Assembly (NCBI RefSeq): GCF_019797865.1
Contig: NZ_CP081869.1
Location: forward strand, 3,920,501-3,984,500
DNA: 64,000 nt
Direction of reading: 5' to 3'
Source: Chenggangzhangella methanolivorans
Lineage (GTDB): Bacteria > Pseudomonadota > Alphaproteobacteria > Rhizobiales > Methylopilaceae
A program made the translations under genes and the position numbers. Shown here piece by piece: positions 8,604 to 15,988 of the stretch (the stretch's first letter is position 1; each line of letters starts with the position of its first letter). The notes under the pieces were generated by a model. The model was not told the origin of the DNA and searched no databases. It saw nothing but the letters and a program-made list of their open reading frames with translations.

Positions 8604-9544
8604 CACTCGACCGCCTGAAGCTCGCGCACCTTGAGCGCCACCTCGATCATCCGCGTGACCTTGCGGACGTGAAGCACCTTGGCGATGCGCGGATCGAAAT
8701 AGTCCTTCAGCAGCGGCGGGCGCGCGGCGCGGCAGTAGAACTCCGGCGCGCCCACGACCGTCTCGCAGGCGACGAGGCGAAGCTCGTCGCGGCGCGTCAC
8801 GGTCTGGATCGCGCAGACCGCATGGGTGACGCCGAGCGAGCGCAGCGCATAGGCGCGGTGATAGCCGTTCTGCAGGATCAGCCGCCCGTCGGCCTCCACC
8901 GCGTGCAGGAAGTTCGAACCGTATCCGATCGCGACGCCGACGAGCGCCATCACCGGATCGGCGACCGCGAGATCGCGCGCCTCCACAGGGGCCAGCAGCG
9001 AGGGTTCATGGGCGCGGAAGTCGGTCGACTCGGAAGAGAACAGCCAGCGCCCGTCGTCGAGGCGGCGCATGTCGACCGGCGCCTCGGCGCGGTCGACGTT
9101 CTGGCAGAACCGGAAGAGCGCCTCGGGCGTCGGAGTCGGTCCGAGGCCGCGCGCCAGCCCTTCGGCGAAATCGAGCGAGACCGACAGCTGGCTCACCACG
9201 AGCCTGTCGAGCTCGACGAGCGCGAGCCTGACGGGGAGCTCCGCGAAGGCCTGCGCGAACCGCGGCTCGGCGAAGAGGCGCTCGGCGAGCGGCGCGCAGG
9301 ACGGATCGATCTCCCGGATCTCGATCTCGTCCGCGGCGCCGGCCTCGGCGGTCTCGAGATCGTAGTAATGGTCGTTGGCCGCCCTCCATTCGTCCACGAG
9401 CGCCCGGACGTCGGCCTTGTGGCCGTCGACGGCCTTCTCGCGCACGAAGTCGAGATAGTCCTGAAGCTGCGGCTGCCCGAGCAGGCGCACGCGGCGGCGC
9501 AGCGCGACGTGAGGCTCGGCGAGAATGGGCTTCGCGTAGGTCAT
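8603..9544 (-). CDS. Unknown 313-aa protein of the peptide-export locus (ParB-like motif)
   Basis: The protein has 313 residues, no signal peptide and no membrane span, so it is probably cytoplasmic. I do not recognise the family with confidence. Residues about 210-255 contain an LILQNGYHRAYALRSLG segment that resembles the GxHRxxAL box of ParB/sulfiredoxin-like folds. The rest is acidic, with Leu-rich helices and a C-terminal FYCRAARPPLLKDYFDP stretch. The gene overlaps the HlyD start and lies downstream of the basic precursor gene at 9717-9875, behind a strong hairpin. By position it could modify, sense or protect against the exported peptide. Confidence 0.7.
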   Translation of the reverse strand: MTYAKPILAEPHVALRRRVRLLGQPQLQDYLDFVREKAVDGHKADVRALVDEWRAANDHYYDLETAEAGAADEIEIREIDPSCAPLAERLFAEPRFAQAFAELPVRLALVELDRLVVSQLSVSLDFAEGLARGLGPTPTPEALFRFCQNVDRAEAPVDMRRLDDGRWLFSSESTDFRAHEPSLLAPVEARDLAVADPVMALVGVAIGYGSNFLHAVEADGRLILQNGYHRAYALRSLGVTHAVCAIQTVTRRDELRLVACETVVGAPEFYCRAARPPLLKDYFDPRIAKVLHVRKVTRMIEVALKVRELQAVE

Positions 9545-9590
9545 CGGATCGGCTCGGGAGTGGGAAGACGGGAAGGGCGGGGCTGGAAGG

Positions 9591-9655
9591 CGCCGCCGCC
9601 GCGGTCCGCGCCCCTTGAGGGCGGGAACAGAGCGCGGATCGCCGCGGCGGCGGCG
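9591..9655 (-). terminator. Large GC stem-loop between precursor gene and export operon
   Basis: The arms CGCCGCCGCCGCGG (9591-9604) and CCGCGGCGGCGGCG (9642-9655) are perfectly complementary over 14 bases, with a nested CCGCGC/GCGCGG stem inside. No U-tract follows, so it is more likely an attenuator or RNA-stability element than a simple terminator. It lies in the 172-base gap between the precursor gene and the 313-aa gene. Confidence 0.65.
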
Positions 9656-9716
9656 GTCGCAGGGCGGGAGCTAGCCTCGGCGCTTCGCCTCAGCCGGCCC
9701 CGCCCCGCAACGGCCG

Positions 9717-9875
9717 TCAGTCGCGGGTGTCGCGGCTCTTGCGGCTCTTCTTGCTGCGGCTGCGGCGGCTCTTCTTGCTCTTGCGCGAGCGGTCACGGCC
9801 GCCGTCGTCGCTCCGACGGCCCTTGCCGCCGGCGCCGTAGACATGACCGAGTTCTTCAACGGTGAGGTCACGCAT
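9717..9875 (-). CDS. Double-glycine-leader precursor with an Arg/Lys/Ser-rich core (52 aa)
   Basis: A 52-codon ORF starts ATG at 9875 after an AGAAGGA ribosome-binding site. The leader MRDLTVEELGHVYGA fits the C39 recognition pattern when numbered from a Gly-Ala cleavage site: Leu -12, Thr -11, Glu -8, Leu -7, Val -4, Gly -2, Ala -1. The rest begins GGKGRRSDDGGRDRS and continues with alternating Ser, Arg and Lys (RKSKKSRRSRSKKSRKS) to RDTRD. Of the last 35 residues 18 are Arg or Lys, 8 Ser and none hydrophobic. The dedicated exporter follows in the same direction, and a GGAAT-N17-CGTT promoter precedes it. The activity is unknown; an antimicrobial, DNA- or anion-binding or surface-coating peptide is conceivable. 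Confidence 0.8.
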   Translation of the reverse strand: MRDLTVEELGHVYGAGGKGRRSDDGGRDRSRKSKKSRRSRSKKSRKSRDTRD

Positions 9876-9945
9876 CTCTGTTTTCCTTCTTCTCTGTCAG
9901 GGCTCCGGCGTTGGCCTGATCGGCTTTCCGCCGCCCTGGTTGAAG

Positions 9946-9971
9946 AACGAGACGCGTCGGGGGTTTATTCC
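9946..9971 (-). promoter_or_regulatory. ECF-type promoter of the basic-peptide gene
   Basis: The minus strand reads GGAAT, 17 bases, CGTT, at the correct distance (about 63-base leader) from the precursor start codon. The same motif with the same spacing precedes the ECF sigma gene at 15452 and three other genes, so this is probably a target of that sigma factor. Confidence 0.7.
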
Positions 9972-10046
9972 CGGGCCTTCCAAAAAACGTCGCAGACGAT
10001 CGCTTTCCTTTTAGTTCTGCGGAGCTTGCGGCGCCTCAAATGAAAA

Positions 10047-10070
10047 CGGCCCCGCTGTTTTGCGGGGCCG
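10047..10070 (-). terminator. Rho-independent terminator of the beta-helix gene
   Basis: The stem CGGCCCCG/CGGGGCCG has an eight-base loop and is followed on the minus strand by TTTTCATTT. It lies 31 bases after the stop codon of the gene at 10101-10661 and separates it from the peptide promoter at 9946-9971. Confidence 0.85.
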
Positions 10071-10100
10071 CGATCGCTTTCGGACAAGGTCAGGCCGCGT

Positions 10101-10661
10101 TTACAGACGCGCGCACTGATCCTCCTTGTTCCCGTCGACGTTGTTCTTGCCGCCGATCGGGGCGGGGCTGTTTTCCTTGCACTGCAGGTTTCCATCGATC
10201 CGGTTGCGCTTGATTTTGAGCTCGCCGGAGTTCTGGAACGCCTGCACGTTGCCGCGAACGTCGTTGCGGGTGATCTTCATGCCGCCGTTGAGCGTCTCGA
10301 ACTGGATGTCGCCGTCGACCCGCGTGTCGGAGACCACGGCGCCGCCGCCCTGCTTGATCTGGATCGAACCGCCGACGCGGCTGTCGTCCTCGACCGTGAC
10401 CTTGCGGTGGTTCTCGGCCTGGACGTTGCCGACGACGTTCACGTCCTCGGCGACCAGCGTCGCGCCCGAATTGACCACGATGTTGCCCTTCACCTTCGTG
10501 CCGGTGAGCGTGCACTTGGCGTTCTGCGGCACGACGAGGTTGTCGACCGTGACCGAGCCGATGGCGCCGCGGCAGACGCGCTCCTCGGCGAGCGCGGGGG
10601 CGGCGACCAGCATGGCGAAGCCGGCCGCGAGCGAGAGGCGGAGAGAGGATGACCGCTGCAT
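10101..10661 (-). CDS. Secreted beta-helix-like repeat protein
   Basis: This 186-residue exported protein has a signal peptide cleaved after about residue 25 (VAAPALA). The mature part consists of short repeats with regularly spaced hydrophobics: VTVDNLVVPQNA, VKGNIVVNSGA, VVGNVQAEN, VGGSIQIKQ, VDGDIQFET, VRGNVQAFQN, IDGNLQCKEN. Each turn has a [VI]xG[ND][VI]Q core, which suggests a parallel beta-helix or polymer-like sheet. Four Cys (two near the start, two near the end) could form disulfides. No enzyme motif is seen. It has its own GGAAT-N17-CGTT promoter and a strong terminator, so it is monocistronic and probably stress-induced. It could be a surface or periplasmic structural protein. Confidence 0.8.
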   Translation of the reverse strand: MQRSSSLRLSLAAGFAMLVAAPALAEERVCRGAIGSVTVDNLVVPQNAKCTLTGTKVKGNIVVNSGATLVAEDVNVVGNVQAENHRKVTVEDDSRVGGSIQIKQGGGAVVSDTRVDGDIQFETLNGGMKITRNDVRGNVQAFQNSGELKIKRNRIDGNLQCKENSPAPIGGKNNVDGNKEDQCARL

Positions 10662-10755
10662 GGGTTCGTTCCTTCGTTGACGGCGGCCGGTTCGGGCGTC
10701 GTCTCCCCCCGGCCTGAGGGTTCGAGGCGCGCTTTCGCGCCGGGAGCCGCTGCTT

Positions 10756-10781
10756 AACGAAGACGCGAGCGGATCTATTCC
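10756..10781 (-). promoter_or_regulatory. ECF-type promoter of the beta-helix gene
   Basis: GGAAT, 17 bases and CGTT on the minus strand, about 87 bases upstream of the start codon at 10661. Both elements and the spacing are identical to the other four sites at 9946, 13635, 15324 and 15404. Confidence 0.7.
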
Positions 10782-10948
10782 GCGAGATACGAGTCCGTGA
10801 TCATCGATTTCGTGATTTTGACTCCATCGAATATCAATACTGCGAGATGTAAAGCTTATTGACAGCCGCTGACGGCGTCTTGACAGAAATTTATGCTTTC
10901 GACGGCGATGGTCGTCTGTCTGAATTTCTTATGTATGACTTATGCGGA

Positions 10949-12132
10949 TTATGCGGCGATCCGCCCGCGGGCGTCGAGTCCGCGCCCGAGCGCGAACAGC
11001 CGCACTGCCTGTTCGGTCGCGTCGCGCACCAGACGGCGGGCGTCCGCCACCGCCTCGTCGAGCGAGCAGGGCCGCGTCAGGATCGAAAAATACGCGTCGA
11101 CGCCGACCGAGAGGGTGGAGGCCGCGCCCTGTCCGACCGTGCCCGCGAGCGCGATCACCGGCAGCTTCCATGACTTCGCCCGGCGGGCGATCTCGGCCGG
11201 CGCCTTGCCGTACGGGGTCTGGCCGTCGAGGCTTCCTTCGGCGGTGATGACGAGATCGGCCTTGGCGAGATTCCGATCGAGATCGATATAGCGCATCACG
11301 ACGTCCCAGCGCGGATGCAGCGTCGCGCCGATCAGCGCGTGGAGCCCGGCCCCGAGCCTCCGGAAGCGCCCGAACCCGCCATGCCGTCGAACTCGACGCC
11401 GACGTCGCGCCGCACGACCGCGGCGAACGTCTCGAGGCCGGACGAGAGCGCCTCGGCCTGGGTCGGCGTCGCTCCCTTCTGGGGACCGAAGACTCGCGCG
11501 ACGCCGCGATCGCCGAGCAGCACATTGTGCCAGTTCACCGCGACGTCGATGTCGACGCCCGCGAGCCGCGGGTCGCGGCCCGACAGATCGACGCGCGCGA
11601 GCGCGCCGAGCGCGCCGCCGCCGCGGCCGATCTCCCGGCCGTCCGCGTCCAGCAGCCTGACGCCGAGCGCCTGCGCCATGCCGGCGCCGGCGTCATTGAC
11701 GCCGCTGTCGCCGCAGCCGATCAGGATCTTGTTCGCCCCGCGATCAAGCGCCGCGCGGATCAGTTCGCCGACGCCGTAGCTCGTGGTCGCGGTCGGGTCG
11801 CGCATGTCGCGCGGCACCAGCCGCAGACCGGCCGCGGCCGCTATCTCGATCACCGCGACGCGCTTTCCCGCGCCGCCCATGAAGCCCACGAAGGCGTCGA
11901 CCGGGCGGCCGACCGGGCCTGTGACCACCACCGGCTCCATGGTCCCGCGGGTCAGCGCAACCAGCGTCTTGGTGAACCCTTCGCCGCCGTCGACCATCGG
12001 CGCGCGGAGGATTCTGGCGCTCGGAGCCGCGGAGGCGACGCCGCCCGCCATGGCCTCGATGACCTCGGAGACACCGAGGCTTTCCTTGAAGCCGGACGGG
12101 GCGAGCAGCACGCGAATGGGCCGGATCGACAT
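10949..12132 (-). CDS. garK: Glycerate 2-kinase, GarK family, frameshifted
   Basis: The enzyme phosphorylates D-glycerate to 2-phosphoglycerate in the cytoplasm. The N-terminal part (IRVLLAPSGFKESLGVSEV, PMVDGGEGFTKTL, LIGCGDSGVNDAGAGMAQALG) and the C-terminal part (ADLVITAEGSLDGQTPYGK, PVIALAGTVG) are classic GarK/GlxK blocks. They are in different frames: near 11359 GSGASGG should continue LGAGLHALIGATLHPRWD, so one base appears to be missing. The restored length, about 394 residues, is normal for the family. It follows the SLC13-type permease gene by 33 bases and shares its ECF-type promoter, suggesting uptake and use of glycerate or a related organic acid. The serine cycle of methylotrophs also needs a glycerate kinase, usually of another family. 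Confidence 0.88.
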
Positions 12133-12165
12133 GGGAAGGCTCCTTGGTCAGCGGGTCGGGGTGGG

Positions 12166-13605
12166 TCAGTCGGCGAGGTCGAGGCCGAGAAGCGGCCAGA
12201 CGACGCCTGCGAAGAGGGCGATGAGGATGAGCTGAAGGGGCAGGAGAACCGCGCCGAGGCGCAGGAGATCCGCCGAGCCGAAGGTTCCGCCCGGCAGCTG
12301 GCCGAAGAGGGCGACGGGCTTGGCGCTCACCATCAGCAGCTGGCAGAAGCCGGTGGCGGCCACGAGCGTCAGCATGGCGGCGAGCGTCGAGACGCCCGCG
12401 GCCTCCGCCGCCACCAGCGCCGGCGGCAGCAGGACGGCGACGCGGGCCGTGCGGCTGTGGATCACGAGGTGGGAGAGCAGGCCCGCCAGGGCTATGGCGA
12501 GCAGCCAGGCGAGCGGCGGCAGGCCAAGGCTCTGGAGCGGGTCGAGCGCGGCCTTTGCGGCGGCCTTCACGAGGCCGGATTCGTCGAGCCCTTCGGCGAT
12601 CACGACGGTGGCGGCCATGAAGAGGATGAGCGGCCACTCGACGCCTTTGACCGCCGCCTTGAAGTCGACGCCGCCGAGGCCGGGCGCGGTGACGGCGCAG
12701 GCGCCGATCAGCGCGACGACCGTCTCGTCAGTCCCGTGCAGCGGCTTGGTCAGCCAGCCGAGGAGAACCGCGCCGAGGATCGCGAGCACGGGGCCGGCGC
12801 GACGGTCCGGGACGGTCTCGGCGACAACCGGCGCGGTGAAGGCCGCGGACCGCTCTTGCCGAGGCACGAAGCGGCGCAGCACGGCCTCGGCCGAGAGGAA
12901 GCTCGAGGCGGCGGCGAAGGGCAGGCCGTAGAGCGCCCAGCTCAGGAAGCCGATCTCCCCGTCGCCGATTTCGTCGAGGATCTGCGCCGCGAGCGCGTGC
13001 GCGCCGGCCCCGGTGAGCGAGGCGAAGGCCGAGAGCAGGATCACGGTCGGAAACAGCAGCGCGAGCGCGCGGCGGGCCTCGGGGCCGCGGGCTTCGGCGA
13101 TCCGCTCGTAGATCGGGACCATCAGGGCCGCGCGACCCGAGGTGGAGGGCGCGACGAAGGCGCTCGCCAGCATTACGGCGGTAAGAGCGTGGAACGCGCC
13201 CCGCGTCGTGCGGGCGCGGGAGAGCGCCAGGCTCGCGAGGCGGTCGGTCAGGCCCGTGGCGCGGGCGGCTGCGGCGAGCACGAAGGCCGCGAGCATGAGC
13301 CAGACGATCTCGTCGCCGAGCGCCTCGAACATCTCGTCGGGCTCGTCGAGCACGAGAAGCGCCATGGCGAGCGCGGCGGCGAGCGCCACGAAGGCGTCGT
13401 CGAGCTTGGTCAGCGTCCAGCCGATGAGCGCCAGCAGGAAGATCTGGAGCGCGCGGCGGGCCTCGGCGTCGAGGCCGGAGGCGACGATCTCGACAAGGGC
13501 GACGGCGACGAGGGAGGCCGCGAGCGCAGGCTTCGCGCGGAGCCCCGCAAGGGCCTTCGCAAAAGCTCCGCCGTCCCTGTCCTCTCCGAAAACGATCGCC
13601 GGCAT
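12166..13605 (-). CDS. SLC13/DASS-type anion permease
   Basis: This 479-residue inner-membrane protein has about twelve hydrophobic segments and matches the divalent-anion:Na+ symporter type. Features include EIVWLMLAAFVLAAA in the first half, a PSTSGRAALMVPI segment like the SNT-type substrate motif, and a second pseudo-symmetric copy near HLVIHSRTARVAVLLPP. The substrate is probably a dicarboxylate, sulfate or glycerate-like anion; the glycerate kinase directly downstream favours an organic acid. The start at 13605 has a GGGAGGAG ribosome-binding site. A GGAAT-N17-CGTT promoter lies only about 30 bases upstream, giving a very short leader. Confidence 0.82.
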   Translation of the reverse strand: MPAIVFGEDRDGGAFAKALAGLRAKPALAASLVAVALVEIVASGLDAEARRALQIFLLALIGWTLTKLDDAFVALAAALAMALLVLDEPDEMFEALGDEIVWLMLAAFVLAAAARATGLTDRLASLALSRARTTRGAFHALTAVMLASAFVAPSTSGRAALMVPIYERIAEARGPEARRALALLFPTVILLSAFASLTGAGAHALAAQILDEIGDGEIGFLSWALYGLPFAAASSFLSAEAVLRRFVPRQERSAAFTAPVVAETVPDRRAGPVLAILGAVLLGWLTKPLHGTDETVVALIGACAVTAPGLGGVDFKAAVKGVEWPLILFMAATVVIAEGLDESGLVKAAAKAALDPLQSLGLPPLAWLLAIALAGLLSHLVIHSRTARVAVLLPPALVAAEAAGVSTLAAMLTLVAATGFCQLLMVSAKPVALFGQLPGGTFGSADLLRLGAVLLPLQLILIALFAGVVWPLLGLDLAD

Positions 13606-13634
13606 CGGCTCCTCCCATCGGGTTCGGGAGGAAG

Positions 13635-13660
13635 AACGGACGCGGGCGGAAGGTTATTCC
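13635..13660 (-). promoter_or_regulatory. ECF-type promoter of the permease-kinase operon
   Basis: The minus strand reads GGAAT, 17 bases, CGTT. The predicted transcript would start about 23 bases before the permease ATG and contain its GGGAGGAG ribosome-binding site, so placement is functionally sensible. Confidence 0.7.
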
Positions 13661-13704
13661 CGGAGAGCGATCAGGTATTTCCTGATGGGCGACAGAACCG
13701 CCGT

Positions 13705-13796
13705 CGTCATCCCCGGTTCATCCGGGGGATCCACGCCAAATGTTTGACCGCCGCGCATCGGACCGGCGGATGCCCCGGATGAACCGGGGCATGACG
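13705..13796. repeat. Composite inverted repeat, CCCCGGTTCATCCGGGG type
   Basis: CGTCATCCCCGGTTCATCCGGG on the left and its inverted counterpart GCCCCGGATGAACCGGGGCATGACG on the right surround a 40-base spacer. Each arm folds alone and both can pair together. It lies in the gap between the subtilase stop (13950) and the permease promoter, next to a second, unrelated repeat. Confidence 0.8.
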
Positions 13797-13819
13797 AACA
13801 GGTTCGCGGCGACGCTCCC

Positions 13820-13930
13820 ATCCCGGCCTTGAGCCGGGACCCAGAACCGATGCGAATTGGAAGTTCGGCGACAAGCCGGGGAGCGATGTGGTCGACTGTC
13901 TCGGTTTTGGGTCCCGGCTCAAGGCCGGAC
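13820..13930. repeat. Composite inverted repeat, TCCCGGCCTTGAGCCGGGA type
   Basis: TCCCGGCCTTGAGCCGGGAC, followed by CCAGAACCGA, pairs with TCGGTTTTGGG followed by TCCCGGCTCAAGGCCGGA about 80 bases away, with few mismatches. Each arm also forms its own hairpin. It lies directly downstream of the subtilase gene and may act as its 3' end signal. Confidence 0.8.
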
Positions 13931-13949
13931 AGGAGCGCGCCGCCCGCCT

Positions 13950-15286
13950 TCACCGCCCCGCGCTGAGCGCGGCGGTCGTCGGGCAGCCCTTGGCGCTCGT
14001 CAGCGCGCCCCAGCCGTAGATCGGGTCGCGGCCCGGCGCGCCGCGGTCCTCGACATGGCCGGCGAGCGCCTCCACCACCTCCTCGATCGGCGTCTCGCCG
14101 CCGCGGGCGCGGATCGCCGACAGCGCGGCGGCGACGAGCGGCGCGGCGTAGGAGGTGCCGGAACGCGTCTTGCCCGGGTTCAGCGCGGCGTCCGGAAGTT
14201 CAAGCCGCACGCCCGGCGCCGCGAAGGCGACGTGCTCGCCGCGGCCGGCGCGCGAATAGGGCTGGCCCTTGGCGTCGATCGCCGTCACGGCGATCGCCCA
14301 GGGGTAGGCGGAGGGAAACCGGGGCTTGGACTTCGGCCCTTCATTGCCGACCGCCGCCACCATCAGCACGCCGTTCTCCGCGGCCTTCTTGCCGGCGCGG
14401 TCGAGGAGCTCGTTGGCCGGGCCCGCGAGGCTCAGATTGACGACTCCGACCTTGCGCTGGACCAGCATGTCGATCGCGGTCACGAGGTCGAACACGTCCG
14501 CCTTGTCAGCGCCGCCGGCGCGGTGGAAGGCGTCGACCGCCACGATGCGCGCGTCGGCGAGGGTTCGCCGTCGCCTGCGAGCAGGATCGCGACCTCGGTG
14601 CCGTGCGCGGGCGAAGACGGCTCGCGGCCGTCGCCGCGCGACACCAGCGTCTCGATGGCGCGGCCCTCGAGCGCGCGGTGGCCGGAGTCGACCCGGGTGT
14701 CGATCATGCCGACGAGGCCGCGCGCGCCGCAGGCCGCCACCGCCCACTCGTCGCGGCGATAGGGAAAGCAGGTTCCGGGCGCGCAGCCCTCGCGGGCGTT
14801 CGGCCGATAGATCGCGTTGACGTCGACTGTCGCGCCGCTTGCGAGCTCGGCGATCCGGGCGCGGGCCCGGGCGTCGGAGAGGTTGCGCGGCGGGGCGAGG
14901 CGGACGGTCGCCTCGGGCAGGATCTGCAGCCGTCGCTCGGCCAGCACCCGGAAGCCCGCGGCGCGGATGCGCTCGAGCGCCGCGGCGTCGACGCCGGAGG
15001 CCACGATTTCGGGCCGTATGCGAGGCCGCGGGGCCGGCCGCGCGGCGCGGCGCTCGCGGGGCGCGGGCCGGTAGCGGGGAGCAGGCTCATAATCATCGTC
15101 ATCGTCATAGGAAAAGCGCGGGACGAAGCGCCCGCCGCGGTCGTCGTCGTCATCATCGTCGTCGTCGTCCGCAAGGGCGGGCGAGGCGAGGAACGTCGGC
15201 GCCCCGTGGTCGAGCGCGGCCTCGAAGGCGGTCCAGGGAACGAGGGCGATCAGCCCGAGGGCTGCGAGGCGAAACCGCGGGATCAT
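13950..15286 (-). CDS. Secreted subtilisin-like serine protease with a poly-Asp tract, frameshifted
   Basis: This is an S8 serine protease with a signal peptide ending about residue 39 (SPALA). Ten consecutive Asp follow at about 40-49, then a second five-Asp run and a Pro/Arg-rich linker. The catalytic Asp is in LVGMIDTRVDSG, His in SSPAHGTEVAI, the oxyanion Asn in MVAAVGNEG and Ser in RSGTSYAAPLVAAA, so the triad is complete. The frame breaks near 14565, where LLAGDG should continue into LADARIVAVDAFH. The restored length is about 445 residues. The gene is divergent from the ECF sigma factor and both have GGAAT-N17-CGTT promoters. The acidic tract may bind Ca2+ or a basic partner. Confidence 0.87.
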
Positions 15287-15323
15287 GGGCCGGGACCTTT
15301 CGCGTGTCGGGCGATGCGCCGGA

Positions 15324-15349
15324 AACGTTCGGGGCCCTCAACCTATTCC
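15324..15349 (-). promoter_or_regulatory. ECF-type promoter of the subtilase gene
   Basis: GGAAT, 17 bases and CGTT on the minus strand, about 38 bases upstream of the protease start codon. It faces away from the sigma-factor promoter at 15404-15429. Confidence 0.72.
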
Positions 15350-15403
15350 GCGTGGGCGGGGAAGCCCGGTCGCAATTTCGTGACCCCCTCGTCCGGAGTT
15401 CAC

Positions 15404-15429
15404 GGAATAGACCGGCCGATCGATGCGTT
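15404..15429 (+). promoter_or_regulatory. Autoregulatory promoter of the ECF sigma factor
   Basis: The plus strand reads GGAAT, 17 bases, CGTT, 22 bases before the sigma-factor ATG. ECF sigma factors commonly transcribe their own gene, so this site anchors the assignment of the motif to this sigma factor. Confidence 0.75.
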
Positions 15430-15451
15430 TTCCGCGACATGAGGACGTTTG

Positions 15452-15988
15452 ATGCCATCGTCGCCCTTCGCCGAGGAGCTGGTCGCGCTTCTGCCGCGCC
15501 TGCGACGCTTCGCGCGTTCGTTGTGCGGCGACGCGACGCTCGCCGACGACCTGGTGCAGCTCGCCTGCGAGCGGGCTCTGAAGGCGCAAGACACGTTCGA
15601 GGAGGGCACGCGGCTCGACGCCTGGGCCTTCCGCATCCTGCGGAACGTCTGGCTGGACGGGATCCGCAAGAAGAAGAGCGAGGGCGTCTCCGAGCCTGTC
15701 GAGGACGCCGTCGAGCTTTCGGGAGAGGACGGACGGCGCGTCGCCCACGCTTCGCTCGCCGCTTCCGCGGTGTTCGAGGCGATGGCCCGGCTCGCGCCGG
15801 ACCACAGGGAGGTCCTGACGCTCGTCTGCGTCGAGGACATGAGCTACCGCGAGGCCGCCGAGAAGCTCGGCGCGCCGATCGGAACGGTGATGAGCCGTCT
15901 TAGCCGGGCCCGGAGGGCGCTCGGCGAGGCGCTCGGGCTTGCGGACGGCGAGAGTCCGCTCGAAGGAGCAGAGGCTGGCGGGTCATGA
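15452..15988 (+). CDS. ECF-subfamily RNA polymerase sigma factor
   Basis: This 178-residue protein has the two-domain ECF layout. Sigma region 2, about residues 8-75, contains DLVQLACERALKAQDTFEEG and DAWAFRILRNVWLDGIRKKK. Region 4, about 110-165, contains LAPDHREVLTLVCVEDMSYREAAEKL followed by GTVMSRLSRARRAL. It differs from the FecI-type protein at 21672. The ATG at 15452 is chosen over the TTG just before it. The stop overlaps the start of the anti-sigma gene (ATGATGA), the usual coupled arrangement. The promoter motif shared with four other transcription units (9946, 10756, 13635, 15324) suggests its regulon, probably envelope or oxidative stress. The inducing signal is unknown. Confidence 0.93.
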   Translation: MPSSPFAEELVALLPRLRRFARSLCGDATLADDLVQLACERALKAQDTFEEGTRLDAWAFRILRNVWLDGIRKKKSEGVSEPVEDAVELSGEDGRRVAHASLAASAVFEAMARLAPDHREVLTLVCVEDMSYREAAEKLGAPIGTVMSRLSRARRALGEALGLADGESPLEGAEAGGS

